DNA of 64,000 bases from Brevibacterium linens ATCC 9172 (lineage in GTDB: Bacteria > Actinomycetota > Actinomycetes > Actinomycetales > Brevibacteriaceae): assembly GCF_900169165.1 (NCBI RefSeq), contig NZ_FXYY01000001.1, positions 62,001-126,000 on the forward strand, given 5' to 3'. Under the pieces are notes generated by a model. It was not told the DNA's origin. It did not search any database and worked only from the letters and a program-made list of their open reading frames with translations. Below, piece after piece: positions 26,381 to 35,931 of this stretch; position 1 is the first letter of the stretch, and every line of letters starts with the position of its first letter. Position numbers and translations under genes: made by a program.

Positions 26381-27893
26381 TGAACCCACCATGAAGGCGA
26401 TCCCGGCCGCGCTGAGCGGTCCGAGCTCATCCCTGGCCGGACTGCGCATCCTCGTCACCGGTCTCGGCGTGACGGGATTCCCCGCCGCCGTCCACCTCGG
26501 CGAACGCGGCGCCGACGTCATCGTCATCGACGGCGATGACACGGCCGATGTCAGCGAGAAGGCGCAGATCCTCGAGGTCTTCGACGTCGACATCCGACGG
26601 GGACCCGACCATGTCGAGACTCTGCCCGAGGGTGATCTCGACCTCGTCGTCACCTCACCCGGGTGGCGTCCCGACCAGCCCGTGCTGGCAGCCGCAGCCG
26701 AGGCCGGCATCCCCGTCATCGGCGAGGTCGAACTCGCCTGGCGGATCCGCGGGACGAACGATGCCAAATGGCTGGCCATCACCGGCACCAACGGCAAGAC
26801 GACGACCACGACGATGCTCGAATCGATGCTGCTGGCCGCCGGGCTCAAGGCCAAGGCCTGCGGCAACATCGGCACTCCGCTGCTCGAAGCCGTGCTCGAA
26901 CCCGGACTCGAGGTCCTCGCGATCGAACTCTCGAGCTTCCAGCTGCACTGGCAGGAGTCGATGAGCGCCGACGCCGCGGCCGTGCTCAACATCGCCCCCG
27001 ACCACCTCGACTGGCACGGCAGCGCCGACGCCTATGCCCGGGACAAAGCGAAGATCTTCCACAATGCGAAGCTCGCCTGCGTCTACAGCTGTGCCGACGA
27101 GGCGACCCTGCACATGGTCGAGGACGCCGACGTCATCGAAGGGGCCAAGGCCATCGGCTTCACCACCGGCGTGCCGCGCCCCGGCGAACTCGGGGTCGTC
27201 GACGATCTGCTGGTCGACCGGGCCTTCATCCCGCAGCGGTACTCCTCGGCCGCCGAACTCGCCTCCCTCGACGATGTGGCGGCCGCCACCGGAGTCGCGG
27301 GGTCGCAGCCTGCCCCGCACCAGATCGCCAACGCCCTGGCCGCCGCCTGCCTGGCCCGCGCCATCGACGTGCCCGGTCAGGCGATCGCCGCGGGACTGCA
27401 GAACCATTCGCTCGGAGCTCACCGCATGGTCACCGTCGCCGAAGCGGACGGCATCCGCTGGGTCGACGATTCGAAGGCGACGAACACTCACGCCGCGAAT
27501 GCCTCACTGGCAGCCTTCGACTCGATCATCTGGATCGCCGGGGGACTGCCCAAAGGTGCGGACTTCACGTCTCTCTTCGCCGACCACCGCGAACGGCTCA
27601 AGGCACTCGTGCTCATCGGCTCAGATGATTCGGCCTATCGCGAGGCCATCGCCGCGACCATCCCCGACCTCGACGTCGTCCGGATCGAACCCGCCCTGGC
27701 AGTGGACTCGGGAGTCCCGAAGCGCCGCGGCGAGGCCGTCGCCGCTGCCGCCGTCGACGCCGCCGCACGCTTGGCCGAAGCCGGCGACACCGTTCTGTTG
27801 GCCCCGGCGGCCGCGAGCATGGACCAGTTCCTCAACTACAACACGCGCGGCGAACTGTTCACCGAGGCCGTCAACACGCACCTGGAGCGCTGA
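26373..27893 (+). CDS. murD: UDP-MurNAc-L-alanine:D-glutamate ligase
   Basis: The enzyme adds D-glutamate to UDP-MurNAc-L-Ala. It has a Rossmann-type N-domain ([21 protein letters not shown]), an ATPase domain with [15 protein letters not shown], the ELSSFQLHW motif and a C-terminal domain with [17 protein letters not shown]. Two starts are possible: TTG 26373, inside the mraY end, and ATG 26391 ([10 protein letters not shown]). The first is given because GGGTGG lies 8 bases before it; the second would shorten the protein by 6 residues, to 500. It ends one base before the ftsW ATG. Confidence 0.95.
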   Translation: MADEPTMKAIPAALSGPSSSLAGLRILVTGLGVTGFPAAVHLGERGADVIVIDGDDTADVSEKAQILEVFDVDIRRGPDHVETLPEGDLDLVVTSPGWRPDQPVLAAAAEAGIPVIGEVELAWRIRGTNDAKWLAITGTNGKTTTTTMLESMLLAAGLKAKACGNIGTPLLEAVLEPGLEVLAIELSSFQLHWQESMSADAAAVLNIAPDHLDWHGSADAYARDKAKIFHNAKLACVYSCADEATLHMVEDADVIEGAKAIGFTTGVPRPGELGVVDDLLVDRAFIPQRYSSAAELASLDDVAAATGVAGSQPAPHQIANALAAACLARAIDVPGQAIAAGLQNHSLGAHRMVTVAEADGIRWVDDSKATNTHAANASLAAFDSIIWIAGGLPKGADFTSLFADHRERLKALVLIGSDDSAYREAIAATIPDLDVVRIEPALAVDSGVPKRRGEAVAAAAVDAAARLAEAGDTVLLAPAAASMDQFLNYNTRGELFTEAVNTHLER

Positions 27894-27894
27894 G

Positions 27895-29475
27895 ATGGGA
27901 CGGCAGGCCACCGCGAAGGCGGATGAACGTCGCCGCCGCAAGCTTGCGAAGACGACTGTTGCCGCCACGGCTCCGCCGACATCGAAGCGGTCCGCAGCGT
28001 CGACCGCGACGAAGTCCCCGGACGCGACGTCCGCTGCGAAAGCCCGCGCGGGGAAGTCCGCCGCCGCGAAACCTGCCTCGAAGACCGCTGCGAGGGAAGC
28101 CTCCGGTGTGAAGAAGACGGCGAAGGCCGGCACGAAGAAGCCGGCACAGGCCCCCGGCGGGAAGGGACCTGCGAAGGCCGGCGGGAAGAAGCCGGCGCAG
28201 GCTGTCGGCGGGAAGAGCTCCGCGAAGACCGCCTCGGCGATCCGGAACGCATGGGATCATGTGCGCGGTGACGTCTCCGGCCTCTCCGCCCATCCGCTGA
28301 CGACCTACTTCCTCATTCTCGTCTCCGTCGTGCTGCTCACGGGACTGGGCCTGGTCATGGTGCTCTCCGCCTCATCGATCACCTCCTACGACGGGGGAGC
28401 AGGCTCATCGTTCGCTTATTTCAACAAGCAGGCGATATTCGCCGGAGTCGGCCTCGTCCTCATGGCCATCGCGAGCCGGATGTCGCTGCAGTTCTGGAAG
28501 CGGACGGCCTGGGCCGCGATCATCGGCGGCCTCGCCATGCAGGCAGCCGTCTTCGCCCCGGGCCTCGGCAAGGAGACGAAGGGCAATGCGAACTGGATCG
28601 GCTTCAGCGGATTCCAGATCCAGCCCTCGGAGTTCCTCAAGGTCGCCCTCGCCCTGTGGCTCGGCTTCATCCTGGCCCAGAAGACCGGGAAGATGACCAC
28701 CTTCGGCCACGCCATGATCCCCGTCGTTCCCGGAGTCCTCGCCGCCGCCGGACTCGTCGTCGCCGGCAACGACCTCGGCACCGGGCTGGTCATCATGGCC
28801 ATGGCGATCGTCTGCCTGTGGGTCGGCGGATTCCCGATGAAGTACTTCCTGCTCCTGGGCAGTGTGCTCGCCGCGGCCGTCACCTTCTTCGTCCTCAGCT
28901 CCCAGAACCGCCTCAACCGCATCGAGGCGCTGCTCACCGGACATGCCGATCAGTCCGCAGCGGACACCATGGGACAGGCGTGGCAGTCCAACCACGGACT
29001 GTTCTCCCTGGCCTCGGGCGGATGGCTGGGAGTCGGACTCGGCGCCAGCCGTGAGAAATGGTCCTGGCTGCCCGAAGCCCACAACGACTTCATCTTCGCC
29101 ATCATCGGAGAGGAACTCGGCCTCGTCGGCACCCTCGTCGTCGTCCTCATCTTCGCCGTCCTCGGATTCGGGATGGTCCGCGTGGTGATGCGCTCGAACA
29201 GCGTCATGGTCCAGGTCGCCACCGCCGGCTTCTTCGCCCTCATCATCGGACAGGCCGGAATCAATATCGGCGTCGTCACCGGAATGCTGCCGGTCATCGG
29301 TCTGCCGCTGCCGTTCGTGTCCTACGGCGGCTCCTCGATCATCGCCTCGCTGCTGGCCGTCGGTGTGGTGCTGTCGTTCGCTCGCACCGAGCCGGGCGCC
29401 GAGGCGGCCATCGCCGCCAACAGGGATCGCCTGCGATCCTCACTCGCCGTGCTCGTCCGCAAGAAAAGGAAATGA
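27895..29475 (+). CDS. ftsW: SEDS glycosyltransferase FtsW with Lys/Ala-rich N-terminal tail
   Basis: This 526-residue protein polymerises lipid II into septal glycan strands together with FtsI. The first helix starts near residue 137 and about ten helices follow. SEDS motifs seen are GNANWIGFSGFQIQPSEFLK, VAGNDLGTG, EAHNDFIFAIIGEELGL and LPFVSYGGSSI. Unusual is the N-terminal cytoplasmic tail of about 120 residues, almost wholly Lys, Ala, Gly, Pro, Thr and Ser (KKPAQAPGGKGPAKAGGKK). It looks like a histone H1 tail. The ATG at 27895 follows the murD stop by one base; using a later start would remove this tail, but no good ribosome site lies there. Confidence 0.93.
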   Translation: MGRQATAKADERRRRKLAKTTVAATAPPTSKRSAASTATKSPDATSAAKARAGKSAAAKPASKTAAREASGVKKTAKAGTKKPAQAPGGKGPAKAGGKKPAQAVGGKSSAKTASAIRNAWDHVRGDVSGLSAHPLTTYFLILVSVVLLTGLGLVMVLSASSITSYDGGAGSSFAYFNKQAIFAGVGLVLMAIASRMSLQFWKRTAWAAIIGGLAMQAAVFAPGLGKETKGNANWIGFSGFQIQPSEFLKVALALWLGFILAQKTGKMTTFGHAMIPVVPGVLAAAGLVVAGNDLGTGLVIMAMAIVCLWVGGFPMKYFLLLGSVLAAAVTFFVLSSQNRLNRIEALLTGHADQSAADTMGQAWQSNHGLFSLASGGWLGVGLGASREKWSWLPEAHNDFIFAIIGEELGLVGTLVVVLIFAVLGFGMVRVVMRSNSVMVQVATAGFFALIIGQAGINIGVVTGMLPVIGLPLPFVSYGGSSIIASLLAVGVVLSFARTEPGAEAAIAANRDRLRSSLAVLVRKKRK

Positions 29476-29476
29476 G

Positions 29477-30577
29477 ATGACGAACATCCTCCTCGCCGGT
29501 GGAGGCACCACCGGCCATATCTCGCCGATGCTGGCGATCGGCCGTGAGCTGGCCCGGCAGCACCCCGATTGGGATGTCGTGGCGCTGGGCACCCCCGACG
29601 GGCTCGAAGCCGAGATCGTTCCCCGCGCCGGATTCGAGCTGCTCACGATCGACAAGGTGCCCATGCCTCGGTCGATCAGTCCCGCCCTGCTGAGATTCCC
29701 GTTTCGCTTCCGCGACAACATCTCCGCCGTCAAGCAGATCATCTCCACTCGCGGCATCGACGCCGTCGTCGGCGTCGGGGGCTACGTGTGCCCACCGGCG
29801 TTCCTCGCCGCCAAGCAGGCGAAGATCCCGCTGATCGTCCACGAAGCCAATGCGAAACCGGGAATGGCCAACCGCCTCGGCGCCCGACTGACGACCACCG
29901 GTCGCGTCGGCATCACGTTCCCCGACACGAAGCTGCCGGGTTCGACTCTCGTCGGCATGCCCATGCCCGCCGAGATCACCGATCTCGACCGCAGCGACGC
30001 AGGACAGCGGGCAGGATTCCGTGCCGAACTCGGGCTGCGCGATGACCGTCCTGTCCTCGTCGTGACCGGCGGCTCCTCCGGGGCCCAGAAGATCAACGAG
30101 GCCTTCCTCGCCACCGCGACCGCCTGCCAGGAGGCCGGCATCCAGGTCCTCCACATCACGGGAGCCGGAAAGGGCGAGGCTCTGCGCGAGGTCGCAGCCG
30201 AACTGAGCGACTACCACGCCGTCGACTATGTCGACGGAATGCATCGGGCCTATGCGGTGGCCGATCTGCTCGTCGCCCGCTCCGGCGCGGCCACGGTCTC
30301 CGAAGCCACGGTCGCCGGTGTCCCCGCTCTCTACGTGCCGCTGGCCATCGGCAACGGCGAACAGCGCCTCAACGCCTCCGGCAGCGTGAGCGCCGGTGCC
30401 TCCCTCATGGTCGACAATGCCGACTTCTCACCGTCGACGGTCGTCGAGACCATCCTGCCGCTGCTCGCAGACGAATCGCGACTCGCGCAGATGAGCCGAG
30501 CGGCGCTGAACCTCAACTACCCCACCGATGCCGCGGCCCGCATGGCCGCCATCGTCAACCGCGCGCTGGAAGGCTGA
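29477..30577 (+). CDS. murG: Lipid II synthase (UDP-GlcNAc transferase)
   Basis: This 366-residue GT28 glycosyltransferase adds GlcNAc to lipid I at the inner membrane face. The N-terminal lipid-binding motif is LLAGGGTTGHISPMLAIG; GVGGYVCPPAFLA and HEANAKPGMANR are present; the C-terminal UDP-binding part shows GGSSGAQKINEAF and ARSGAATVSEATVAGVPALY. The ATG at 29477 follows the ftsW stop by one base after an AAAAGGAAA ribosome site, giving the usual family start MTNILLAGGG. Confidence 0.96.
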   Translation: MTNILLAGGGTTGHISPMLAIGRELARQHPDWDVVALGTPDGLEAEIVPRAGFELLTIDKVPMPRSISPALLRFPFRFRDNISAVKQIISTRGIDAVVGVGGYVCPPAFLAAKQAKIPLIVHEANAKPGMANRLGARLTTTGRVGITFPDTKLPGSTLVGMPMPAEITDLDRSDAGQRAGFRAELGLRDDRPVLVVTGGSSGAQKINEAFLATATACQEAGIQVLHITGAGKGEALREVAAELSDYHAVDYVDGMHRAYAVADLLVARSGAATVSEATVAGVPALYVPLAIGNGEQRLNASGSVSAGASLMVDNADFSPSTVVETILPLLADESRLAQMSRAALNLNYPTDAAARMAAIVNRALEG

Positions 30578-30579
30578 CT

Positions 30580-31995
30580 ATGACCTCTGCGAACACGAGT
30601 CCTGCGAACATCGTTCCCGTCGGCGAACTCGGAGCCGTCCACTTCATCGGCATCGGCGGTTCGGGAATGTCCGGAATCGCCCGGAACATGGTCATGAACG
30701 GAGTTGACGTCTCCGGCTCCGACGCGAAGGAATCCAACGTCGTCGATGTGCTCCGGACCCTGGGGGCCACGGTCACGATCGGGCACTCGGCCGACAACCT
30801 CGGTGAGGCCGACACCCTCGTCATCTCCTCGGCCATCCGCAAGGACAATCCCGAACTCGTCGAAGCACAGCGACGCGGGCTGCGGATCCTCCACCGCTCC
30901 GGGGCTCTCGCCTCGCTCATGGTCGACCGGCGAGCCGTGGCCGTGGCGGGCACCCATGGAAAGACCACAACCACCTCGATGACCACCGTGGCTCTGCAGG
31001 CGTGCGGAGTCGACCCGTCCTTCGTCATCGGGGGAGTCCTGGCGACGACGGGCACGAACGCCCACCTGGGCACCGGAGACGTCTTCGTGGCCGAGGCCGA
31101 CGAATCCGACGGGTCGTTCCTCCTCTACGAACCGGCCATCGGCATCCTCACGAACGTCGAAGCCGACCACCTCGACCACTACGGGACTCCGGAGAAGGTG
31201 CGCGAAGCCTTCATCGAGTTCTGCGACGGCATCCAGACACGGGGCGGGACGATCATCGCCTGCGCCGACGACCCGGGTTCCCGGGATGTCGCCCTGCACT
31301 CCCGCAGCCAAGGCGCCGACGTCATCCTCTACGGCACCTCCGTCGATGCCGATCTCGTGCTGCGCGACCTCGACTCCGGAATCGCCTCGACCTTCGTCCT
31401 CGACCTGCCCGGCCGCGACGACGAGCTGCAGGTCGAACTGCGGCAGCCGGGGATGCACAACGCGCTCAACGCCACCGCCGCGATCGCCGTGGCCCTCAGC
31501 CTCGGCGCCGATGTCGAACGCGCGGCCGCCGGGCTCGCCGGCTACGGGGGCACCCGCCGGCGCTTCGAAGAACGCGGCATCGCGGCCGGAGTGCGCGTCA
31601 TCGACGACTACGCCCACCACCCGACCGAGGTCCGCGCGGTGCTCAGCGCCGCCCGCGGAGTCGTCACCGACGGCGGACGGGTGTGGGCGATCTTCCAGCC
31701 GCACCTGTATTCGCGGACGATGGAATTCCGGGAGGAGTTCGGACAGGCCCTCGGACTGGCCGATGAGGTCGTCGTCCTCGACGTCTTCCCCGCCCGCGAA
31801 GATCCCGTGCCCGGAGTCACAGGCGCGCTCATCGCCGATCGGGTCCCGCACGGGAACGTGACCTTCTTGGAGTCCTTCGCCGAGGCGGTCCCGTTCGTGG
31901 CGGCACGTGTGCAGCCCGGTGATCTGGTGCTCACAGTCGGAGCCGGCGACGTGACGATCCTCGGGCCCGAGCTGCTGAGCGCGCTGGAGGGCTGA
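30580..31995 (+). CDS. murC: UDP-N-acetylmuramate:L-alanine ligase
   Basis: This 471-residue enzyme starts the stem peptide by adding L-alanine to UDP-MurNAc. FIGIGGSGMSGIARNM forms the nucleotide-sugar site, VAGTHGKTTTTSM is the P-loop, EADESDGSFL is the family motif and IDDYAHHPTEVRA begins the C-domain. It lies 2 bases after murG. As usual for the pathway, the first ligase is encoded late in the cluster. Confidence 0.96.
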   Translation: MTSANTSPANIVPVGELGAVHFIGIGGSGMSGIARNMVMNGVDVSGSDAKESNVVDVLRTLGATVTIGHSADNLGEADTLVISSAIRKDNPELVEAQRRGLRILHRSGALASLMVDRRAVAVAGTHGKTTTTSMTTVALQACGVDPSFVIGGVLATTGTNAHLGTGDVFVAEADESDGSFLLYEPAIGILTNVEADHLDHYGTPEKVREAFIEFCDGIQTRGGTIIACADDPGSRDVALHSRSQGADVILYGTSVDADLVLRDLDSGIASTFVLDLPGRDDELQVELRQPGMHNALNATAAIAVALSLGADVERAAAGLAGYGGTRRRFEERGIAAGVRVIDDYAHHPTEVRAVLSAARGVVTDGGRVWAIFQPHLYSRTMEFREEFGQALGLADEVVVLDVFPAREDPVPGVTGALIADRVPHGNVTFLESFAEAVPFVAARVQPGDLVLTVGAGDVTILGPELLSALEG

Positions 31996-32000
31996 GGCCC

Positions 32001-32756
32001 ATGGTGCCGCTTCCCCCGGCCCGGTCCGGTGACAACTCCACAGCCGACCTCACCGGAGTCATCCGGGCCCGCCGCCTCAAGACCTGGCGTCGACGGCTCA
32101 TCGCCATCGGCATCGTGGCCGCGCTGATCGCCCTCGCCGCCGTCGCCTGGTTCTCACCCCTGCTGACACTTAAGAAGGTGCAGGTGAGCGGCAGCGAACT
32201 GATCGACACCGACACGGTGAGCGAGTTCGTGCTCGAGCGTCAGGGCGACAGGCCTCTGCCGCAGGTGCGCCCGGGTGCGGTCGAGGACTCGGTGCTGGGG
32301 GAGTTCCCGAAGGCCGAAGCGGCCTCCGTCCACTATGCCGGCCCACGCGCGCTGAAGATCGACATCACGGACCGCACCCCCGTCATCGCGATCGAAGACG
32401 ATTCCGGCTTTCGTCTCTACGACTCCGAGGCCGTTGATCTCGGCACGGTCGACACAGCCCCCAAGAAGCTCACCGTGCTCAACGGAGGCGCACACCAGCC
32501 GGACAGAGAGACCGTCGCCGCGGTGATCCGCTTCATGGGCGATCTGCGACCGGAGCTGCGCCGTCAGCTGGTGACGATCGAGGCCGAGGATGCCATGAGC
32601 CTCAAGGGTCGACTCGACACCGGCAAGCAGACAGCCACGGTCGTCTTCGGCGATTCGTCCGACTCCAGCCTCAAGGTGCGCACCGCCGCCCAGCTCGCTG
32701 CCGAAGGCCGCACGGAGATCGACGTCTCAGTGCCCTCGGTGCCCGTGACCGACTGA
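32001..32756 (+). CDS. ftsQ: Division protein FtsQ (POTRA domain)
   Basis: This 251-residue bitopic protein has an Arg-rich cytoplasmic tail (1-33), one membrane helix (about 34-52) and an extracellular POTRA domain starting LKKVQVSGSELIDTDTV, then the FtsQ beta domain. It links FtsL-type proteins with the rest of the divisome. The ATG lies 5 bases after murC. A gap of 235 bases before ftsZ suggests that ftsZ also has its own promoter. Confidence 0.9.
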   Translation: MVPLPPARSGDNSTADLTGVIRARRLKTWRRRLIAIGIVAALIALAAVAWFSPLLTLKKVQVSGSELIDTDTVSEFVLERQGDRPLPQVRPGAVEDSVLGEFPKAEAASVHYAGPRALKIDITDRTPVIAIEDDSGFRLYDSEAVDLGTVDTAPKKLTVLNGGAHQPDRETVAAVIRFMGDLRPELRRQLVTIEAEDAMSLKGRLDTGKQTATVVFGDSSDSSLKVRTAAQLAAEGRTEIDVSVPSVPVTD

Positions 32757-32828
32757 GCCGCGGTGCGACCGAGTGCCGGCCCGCGGCGCCGTCGAGCCCC
32801 GCACGGGGCAGCCGCTGCGATTGCCTCC

Positions 32829-32880
32829 GTTTGGCCCCGACACACCGGGTGTGAAGTTTGGCCGAACCCCGACACTCCGG
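32829..32880 (+). repeat. Imperfect direct repeat upstream of ftsZ
   Basis: GTTTGGCC occurs at 32829 and 32856, and CCCCGACAC-A/T-CCGG at 32835-32848 and 32867-32880. Together they make a two-copy repeat with a 27- or 32-base offset. It lies in the 235-bp ftsQ-ftsZ gap, about 110-160 bases before the ftsZ start, so it may be a regulator site or contain promoter parts. GAGAAT (32882-32887) is a possible -10 element. Otherwise I see nothing in this gap. Confidence 0.4.
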
Positions 32881-32991
32881 CGAGAATGGTTGCAGTGATA
32901 TTGCCCCGCCCAATAGCCTCAGGGCAGAGAACACAGACCGAATGCGCACGCAGACCCTGCGGAGCGCAAGCGCTTGAGACGAGGAACCGAC

Positions 32992-34179
32992 TTGGCTGAA
33001 TTCCCACAATCCGGAGCGGACATCAAAGTTGCCGGAACCGGCGGCGGCGGTGTCAACGCTGTACAGAGGATGATCGACGTCGGCCTGCGCGGCGTGGAGT
33101 TCATCGCAATCAACACCGACGCCCAGGCTCTCGTCCTGTCCGACGCCGATGTCAAGCTCGAGATCGGCCGCGACCAGACCCGCGGACTCGGCGCCGGCGC
33201 GGATCCGGAGATCGGCAAGAAGGCAGCCGAATCCTCCGAGGACGCCATCCGCGATGCTCTCGAGGGTGCAGACATGGTCTTCGTCACCGCCGGCGAAGGC
33301 GGCGGCACGGGAACCGGTGCCGCCCCCGTCGTGGCCCGCGTGGCCCGCTCGCTCGGGGCACTGACGATCGGCGTCGTCACCCGACCGTTCACCTTCGAAG
33401 GACGCCGTCGTTCCGCGCAGGCAGAGGCCGGAATCGCGGCCCTGCGCGAAGAGGTCGACACCCTCATCGTCATCCCCAACGACCGACTGCTCTCGATCTC
33501 CGATCGCAGCGTCTCCGTCGTCGAAGCCTTCCGGTCGGCCGATGAGGTCCTGCGCTCCGGTGTGCAGGGCATCACCGACCTCATCTCGGTCCCGGGTCTG
33601 ATCAACCTCGACTTCGCCGACGTCAAGTCGGTCATGCAGGACGCCGGAACCGCGCTCATGGGCATCGGTGCGGCAACCGGCGACGACCGCGCCGTGCAGG
33701 CGGCCGAATCAGCCATCGCCTCCCCGCTGCTGGAAGCCAGCATCGACGGAGCACACGGAGTGCTCTTCTGCATCACCGGCGGCGGCGACCTCGGTCTCTT
33801 CGAGGTCAACGAAGCCGCACGCCTGGTCCAGGAGGCCGCGCACCCCGAAGCGAACATCATCTTCGGCGCTGTCATCGACGACAACATCGGCGACGAATGC
33901 CGCGTGACCGTCATCGCCGCCGGGTTCGACAACACCTCGCCGAACGCGGAGACCGCCGGATCCGACCAGATTCCGACTCCGATCCCAGCGGCCGCACCAG
34001 CGGAGACCGAGACCGAGTCGCCCGTCGTCGCAGAACCCGAGACCGAGGCTCCGGAGGCCGATGAGCCGGCCGCCGCACCACGCCGCAGCGAGGAACACCA
34101 GATTCCTGCCTCCCTGCCGGGCGAACGGAGCAGCTCGAACGTCGACTCCGACCTCGATATCCCGGATTTCCTCAAGTAA
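32992..34179 (+). CDS. ftsZ: Tubulin-like division GTPase FtsZ
   Basis: FtsZ polymerises into the Z-ring and recruits the divisome. Here it has 395 residues. The GTPase core has [10 protein letters not shown] (residues 17-26; the usual second residue Val is Thr here), the tubulin signature [13 protein letters not shown] and the T7 loop [11 protein letters not shown]. An acidic/Pro-rich linker leads to the C-terminal peptide DLDIPDFLK that binds SepF and others. I chose the TTG at 32992 (MAEFPQSG) since GAGGAA lies 7 bases before it; the TTG at 32974 would add six residues. It is followed after one base by pgeF. Confidence 0.95.
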   Translation: MAEFPQSGADIKVAGTGGGGVNAVQRMIDVGLRGVEFIAINTDAQALVLSDADVKLEIGRDQTRGLGAGADPEIGKKAAESSEDAIRDALEGADMVFVTAGEGGGTGTGAAPVVARVARSLGALTIGVVTRPFTFEGRRRSAQAEAGIAALREEVDTLIVIPNDRLLSISDRSVSVVEAFRSADEVLRSGVQGITDLISVPGLINLDFADVKSVMQDAGTALMGIGAATGDDRAVQAAESAIASPLLEASIDGAHGVLFCITGGGDLGLFEVNEAARLVQEAAHPEANIIFGAVIDDNIGDECRVTVIAAGFDNTSPNAETAGSDQIPTPIPAAAPAETETESPVVAEPETEAPEADEPAAAPRRSEEHQIPASLPGERSSSNVDSDLDIPDFLK

Positions 34180-34180
34180 T

Positions 34181-34939
34181 ATGCTGCGCTCGAGGTTCGT
34201 CATCCCGGGCGGACGCACCGCCCACGTCGCCTTCACCGATCGGCACGGCGGCTATTCGAGCGGGGACTTCTCCTCGTTCAACCTCGCCCGCCACGTCGGA
34301 GACGATGACGAACTCGTCGCAGCCAACAGGGCCGCTCTCGCTCAGGTCATCGGCCTGAGCGGAGAGCGGCTCTCGTTCGTCTCCCAAGTGCACGGCACCG
34401 ACGTGCACATCATCAGCGACGAGACGCAGCTGCGGCAGGAACCGGTCGTCGCCGATGCCCAGTTGACGACGGTGGCCGGGGTAGGGCTGGCGATCATGGT
34501 CGCCGACTGCACCCCGGTCATGCTCGCCGACGCCGAAGCGGGCGTCATCGCCGCCGTCCATGCGGGACGCCCGGGAATGGCCGCGGGAGTGATCGGCACG
34601 ACGATCGCCGCAATGCGCGACGCGGGCGCTCGGGACATCCATGCAGTCATCGGACCGTCCGTCTGCCCGCGCTGCTACGAGGTCCCACCGGAGCTGAGGA
34701 GCGAGGTCGCGGCGATCGAGCCGACCGCCGCCTCGGTGTCGGTGACCGGCACACCGGCCCTCGACGTCGCCGGAGCGGTGGCCGAACAGCTGCGCCGGGC
34801 GGATGTGGCCATCGATCATTTCTCACGCACCTGCACGAAGGAATCCGAAGACCTCTTCTCCTATCGCCGGCAGAAGCGGACGGGGAGGTTCGCCGGGATC
34901 ATCTGGCTGCAGCAAGAAAAGACCGCGACACACCCATAG
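34181..34939 (+). CDS. pgeF: Polyphenol oxidase / purine nucleoside phosphorylase family (YfiH, PgeF)
   Basis: This 252-residue protein of the DUF152/laccase-domain family corrects misincorporated amino acids in peptidoglycan precursors in some bacteria, and has purine-nucleoside phosphorylase activity in others. The zinc-type residues are in SQVHGTDVHI (His), VADCTPVMLAD (Cys) and AAVHAGRPGMA (His). The end RTCTKESEDLFSYRRQKRTG is typical. The ATG at 34181 comes one base after the ftsZ stop. The gene yggS, which normally follows in actinobacteria, is not present before sepF. Confidence 0.92.
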   Translation: MLRSRFVIPGGRTAHVAFTDRHGGYSSGDFSSFNLARHVGDDDELVAANRAALAQVIGLSGERLSFVSQVHGTDVHIISDETQLRQEPVVADAQLTTVAGVGLAIMVADCTPVMLADAEAGVIAAVHAGRPGMAAGVIGTTIAAMRDAGARDIHAVIGPSVCPRCYEVPPELRSEVAAIEPTAASVSVTGTPALDVAGAVAEQLRRADVAIDHFSRTCTKESEDLFSYRRQKRTGRFAGIIWLQQEKTATHP

Positions 34940-35017
34940 GACTCACCGGCCCGGATGCTCGCGTGCGATAGTTTGGGCGACAGGTGAGCAAGTGCCGAAG
35001 TCCGAGGAGCTTTAGAC

Positions 35018-35539
35018 ATGTCTGCAATCAAGAAGACGCTGGAATACCTGGGTTTCGTCGAAGAAGAGGACGAGACGACCACCCAGCACACCGACCGCCG
35101 TGAACCCGCTCGCCGGGACCGCGAGGTCGTCGAGACCTTCGACGACGCCGACGAGGTCGACGATCGGGCGGCAGTCGAAGAGCGGACTCCGGCCCCGGTG
35201 ACACCGATCCATCCGTCACCGATCCGTCCCGTAGACACCCCGGCGCCAGGAACTTCAATGAATCGCATCAGGACCATCCACCCCCGCAGCTACAATGACG
35301 CCATGGTCATCGGCGCTGCCTTCCGCGAGGGCACCCCTGTGATCATGAATCTCTCTGAGATGGACGAGAACAACTCCAAGCGTCTCGTCGACTTCTCCGC
35401 AGGCCTGATCTTCGGCCTGCACGGGTCGATCGAACGGGTCACGAACAAGGTGTTCCTGCTCACTCCCGAGAACATCGAAGTCGCCGGCGAGAACGAAGCC
35501 GACTCTGACACCCAGGCCAGCTTCTTCAACCAGAGCTGA
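35018..35539 (+). CDS. sepF: Cell division protein SepF
   Basis: This 173-residue protein anchors FtsZ to the membrane in actinobacteria, which lack FtsA. The N-terminal amphipathic helix MSAIKKTLEYLGFVEEEDE should touch the membrane. An acidic linker follows (about 20-85), then the SepF fold with RIRTIHPRSYNDAMVIGAAF, LVDFSAGLIFGLHGSIERV and KVFLLTP. GAGGAG lies 8 bases before the ATG. A -10-like GATAGT (34967-34972) in the 78-bp gap indicates its own promoter. Confidence 0.95.
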   Translation: MSAIKKTLEYLGFVEEEDETTTQHTDRREPARRDREVVETFDDADEVDDRAAVEERTPAPVTPIHPSPIRPVDTPAPGTSMNRIRTIHPRSYNDAMVIGAAFREGTPVIMNLSEMDENNSKRLVDFSAGLIFGLHGSIERVTNKVFLLTPENIEVAGENEADSDTQASFFNQS

Positions 35540-35634
35540 ACGTCGCAGCGGTTCTCTCAACTCGTCCTCAGCCGGAGCCGGTAGGCTGAAGCCTCAGAAC
35601 TCTCAAGCAACAACGAAAGGCGCGGGGGACCCAC

Positions 35635-35931
35635 GTGGATATTTTGTTCGGTCTGATCAGTGTGGCGCTGAGCATCTACGTCTACGTGCTCCTGGCGCGC
35701 GTCGTACTCGACCTGGTCCAGGTGTTCTCTCGTGACTGGCGGCCCACCGGGTTCCTCCTCGTCCTCGCCGAGATCGTGTACACACTCACCGATCCGCCAG
35801 TAAGGTTGCTACGCAGGATCATTCCGCCGCTGCGCCTGGGACAGGTCTCGCTCGATCTGGGATTCATTGTTCTGCTTATTGGTGTCCAGATCCTTGCTTA
35901 CGGCTTTCGTAGCCTTGCGATTGCTAGCTAA
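35635..35931 (+). CDS. YggT family membrane protein
   Basis: This 98-residue protein has a first membrane helix (about 3-27), an amphipathic middle with the family motif LTDPPVRLLRRIIPPLRLGQ and a second helix (about 73-93). It always accompanies sepF and divIVA in actinobacteria; its role in division or osmotic response is not settled. It starts with GTG after CGCGGGGGA. TAGGCT (35582-35587) upstream may be its -10 element. Confidence 0.9.
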   Translation: MDILFGLISVALSIYVYVLLARVVLDLVQVFSRDWRPTGFLLVLAEIVYTLTDPPVRLLRRIIPPLRLGQVSLDLGFIVLLIGVQILAYGFRSLAIAS

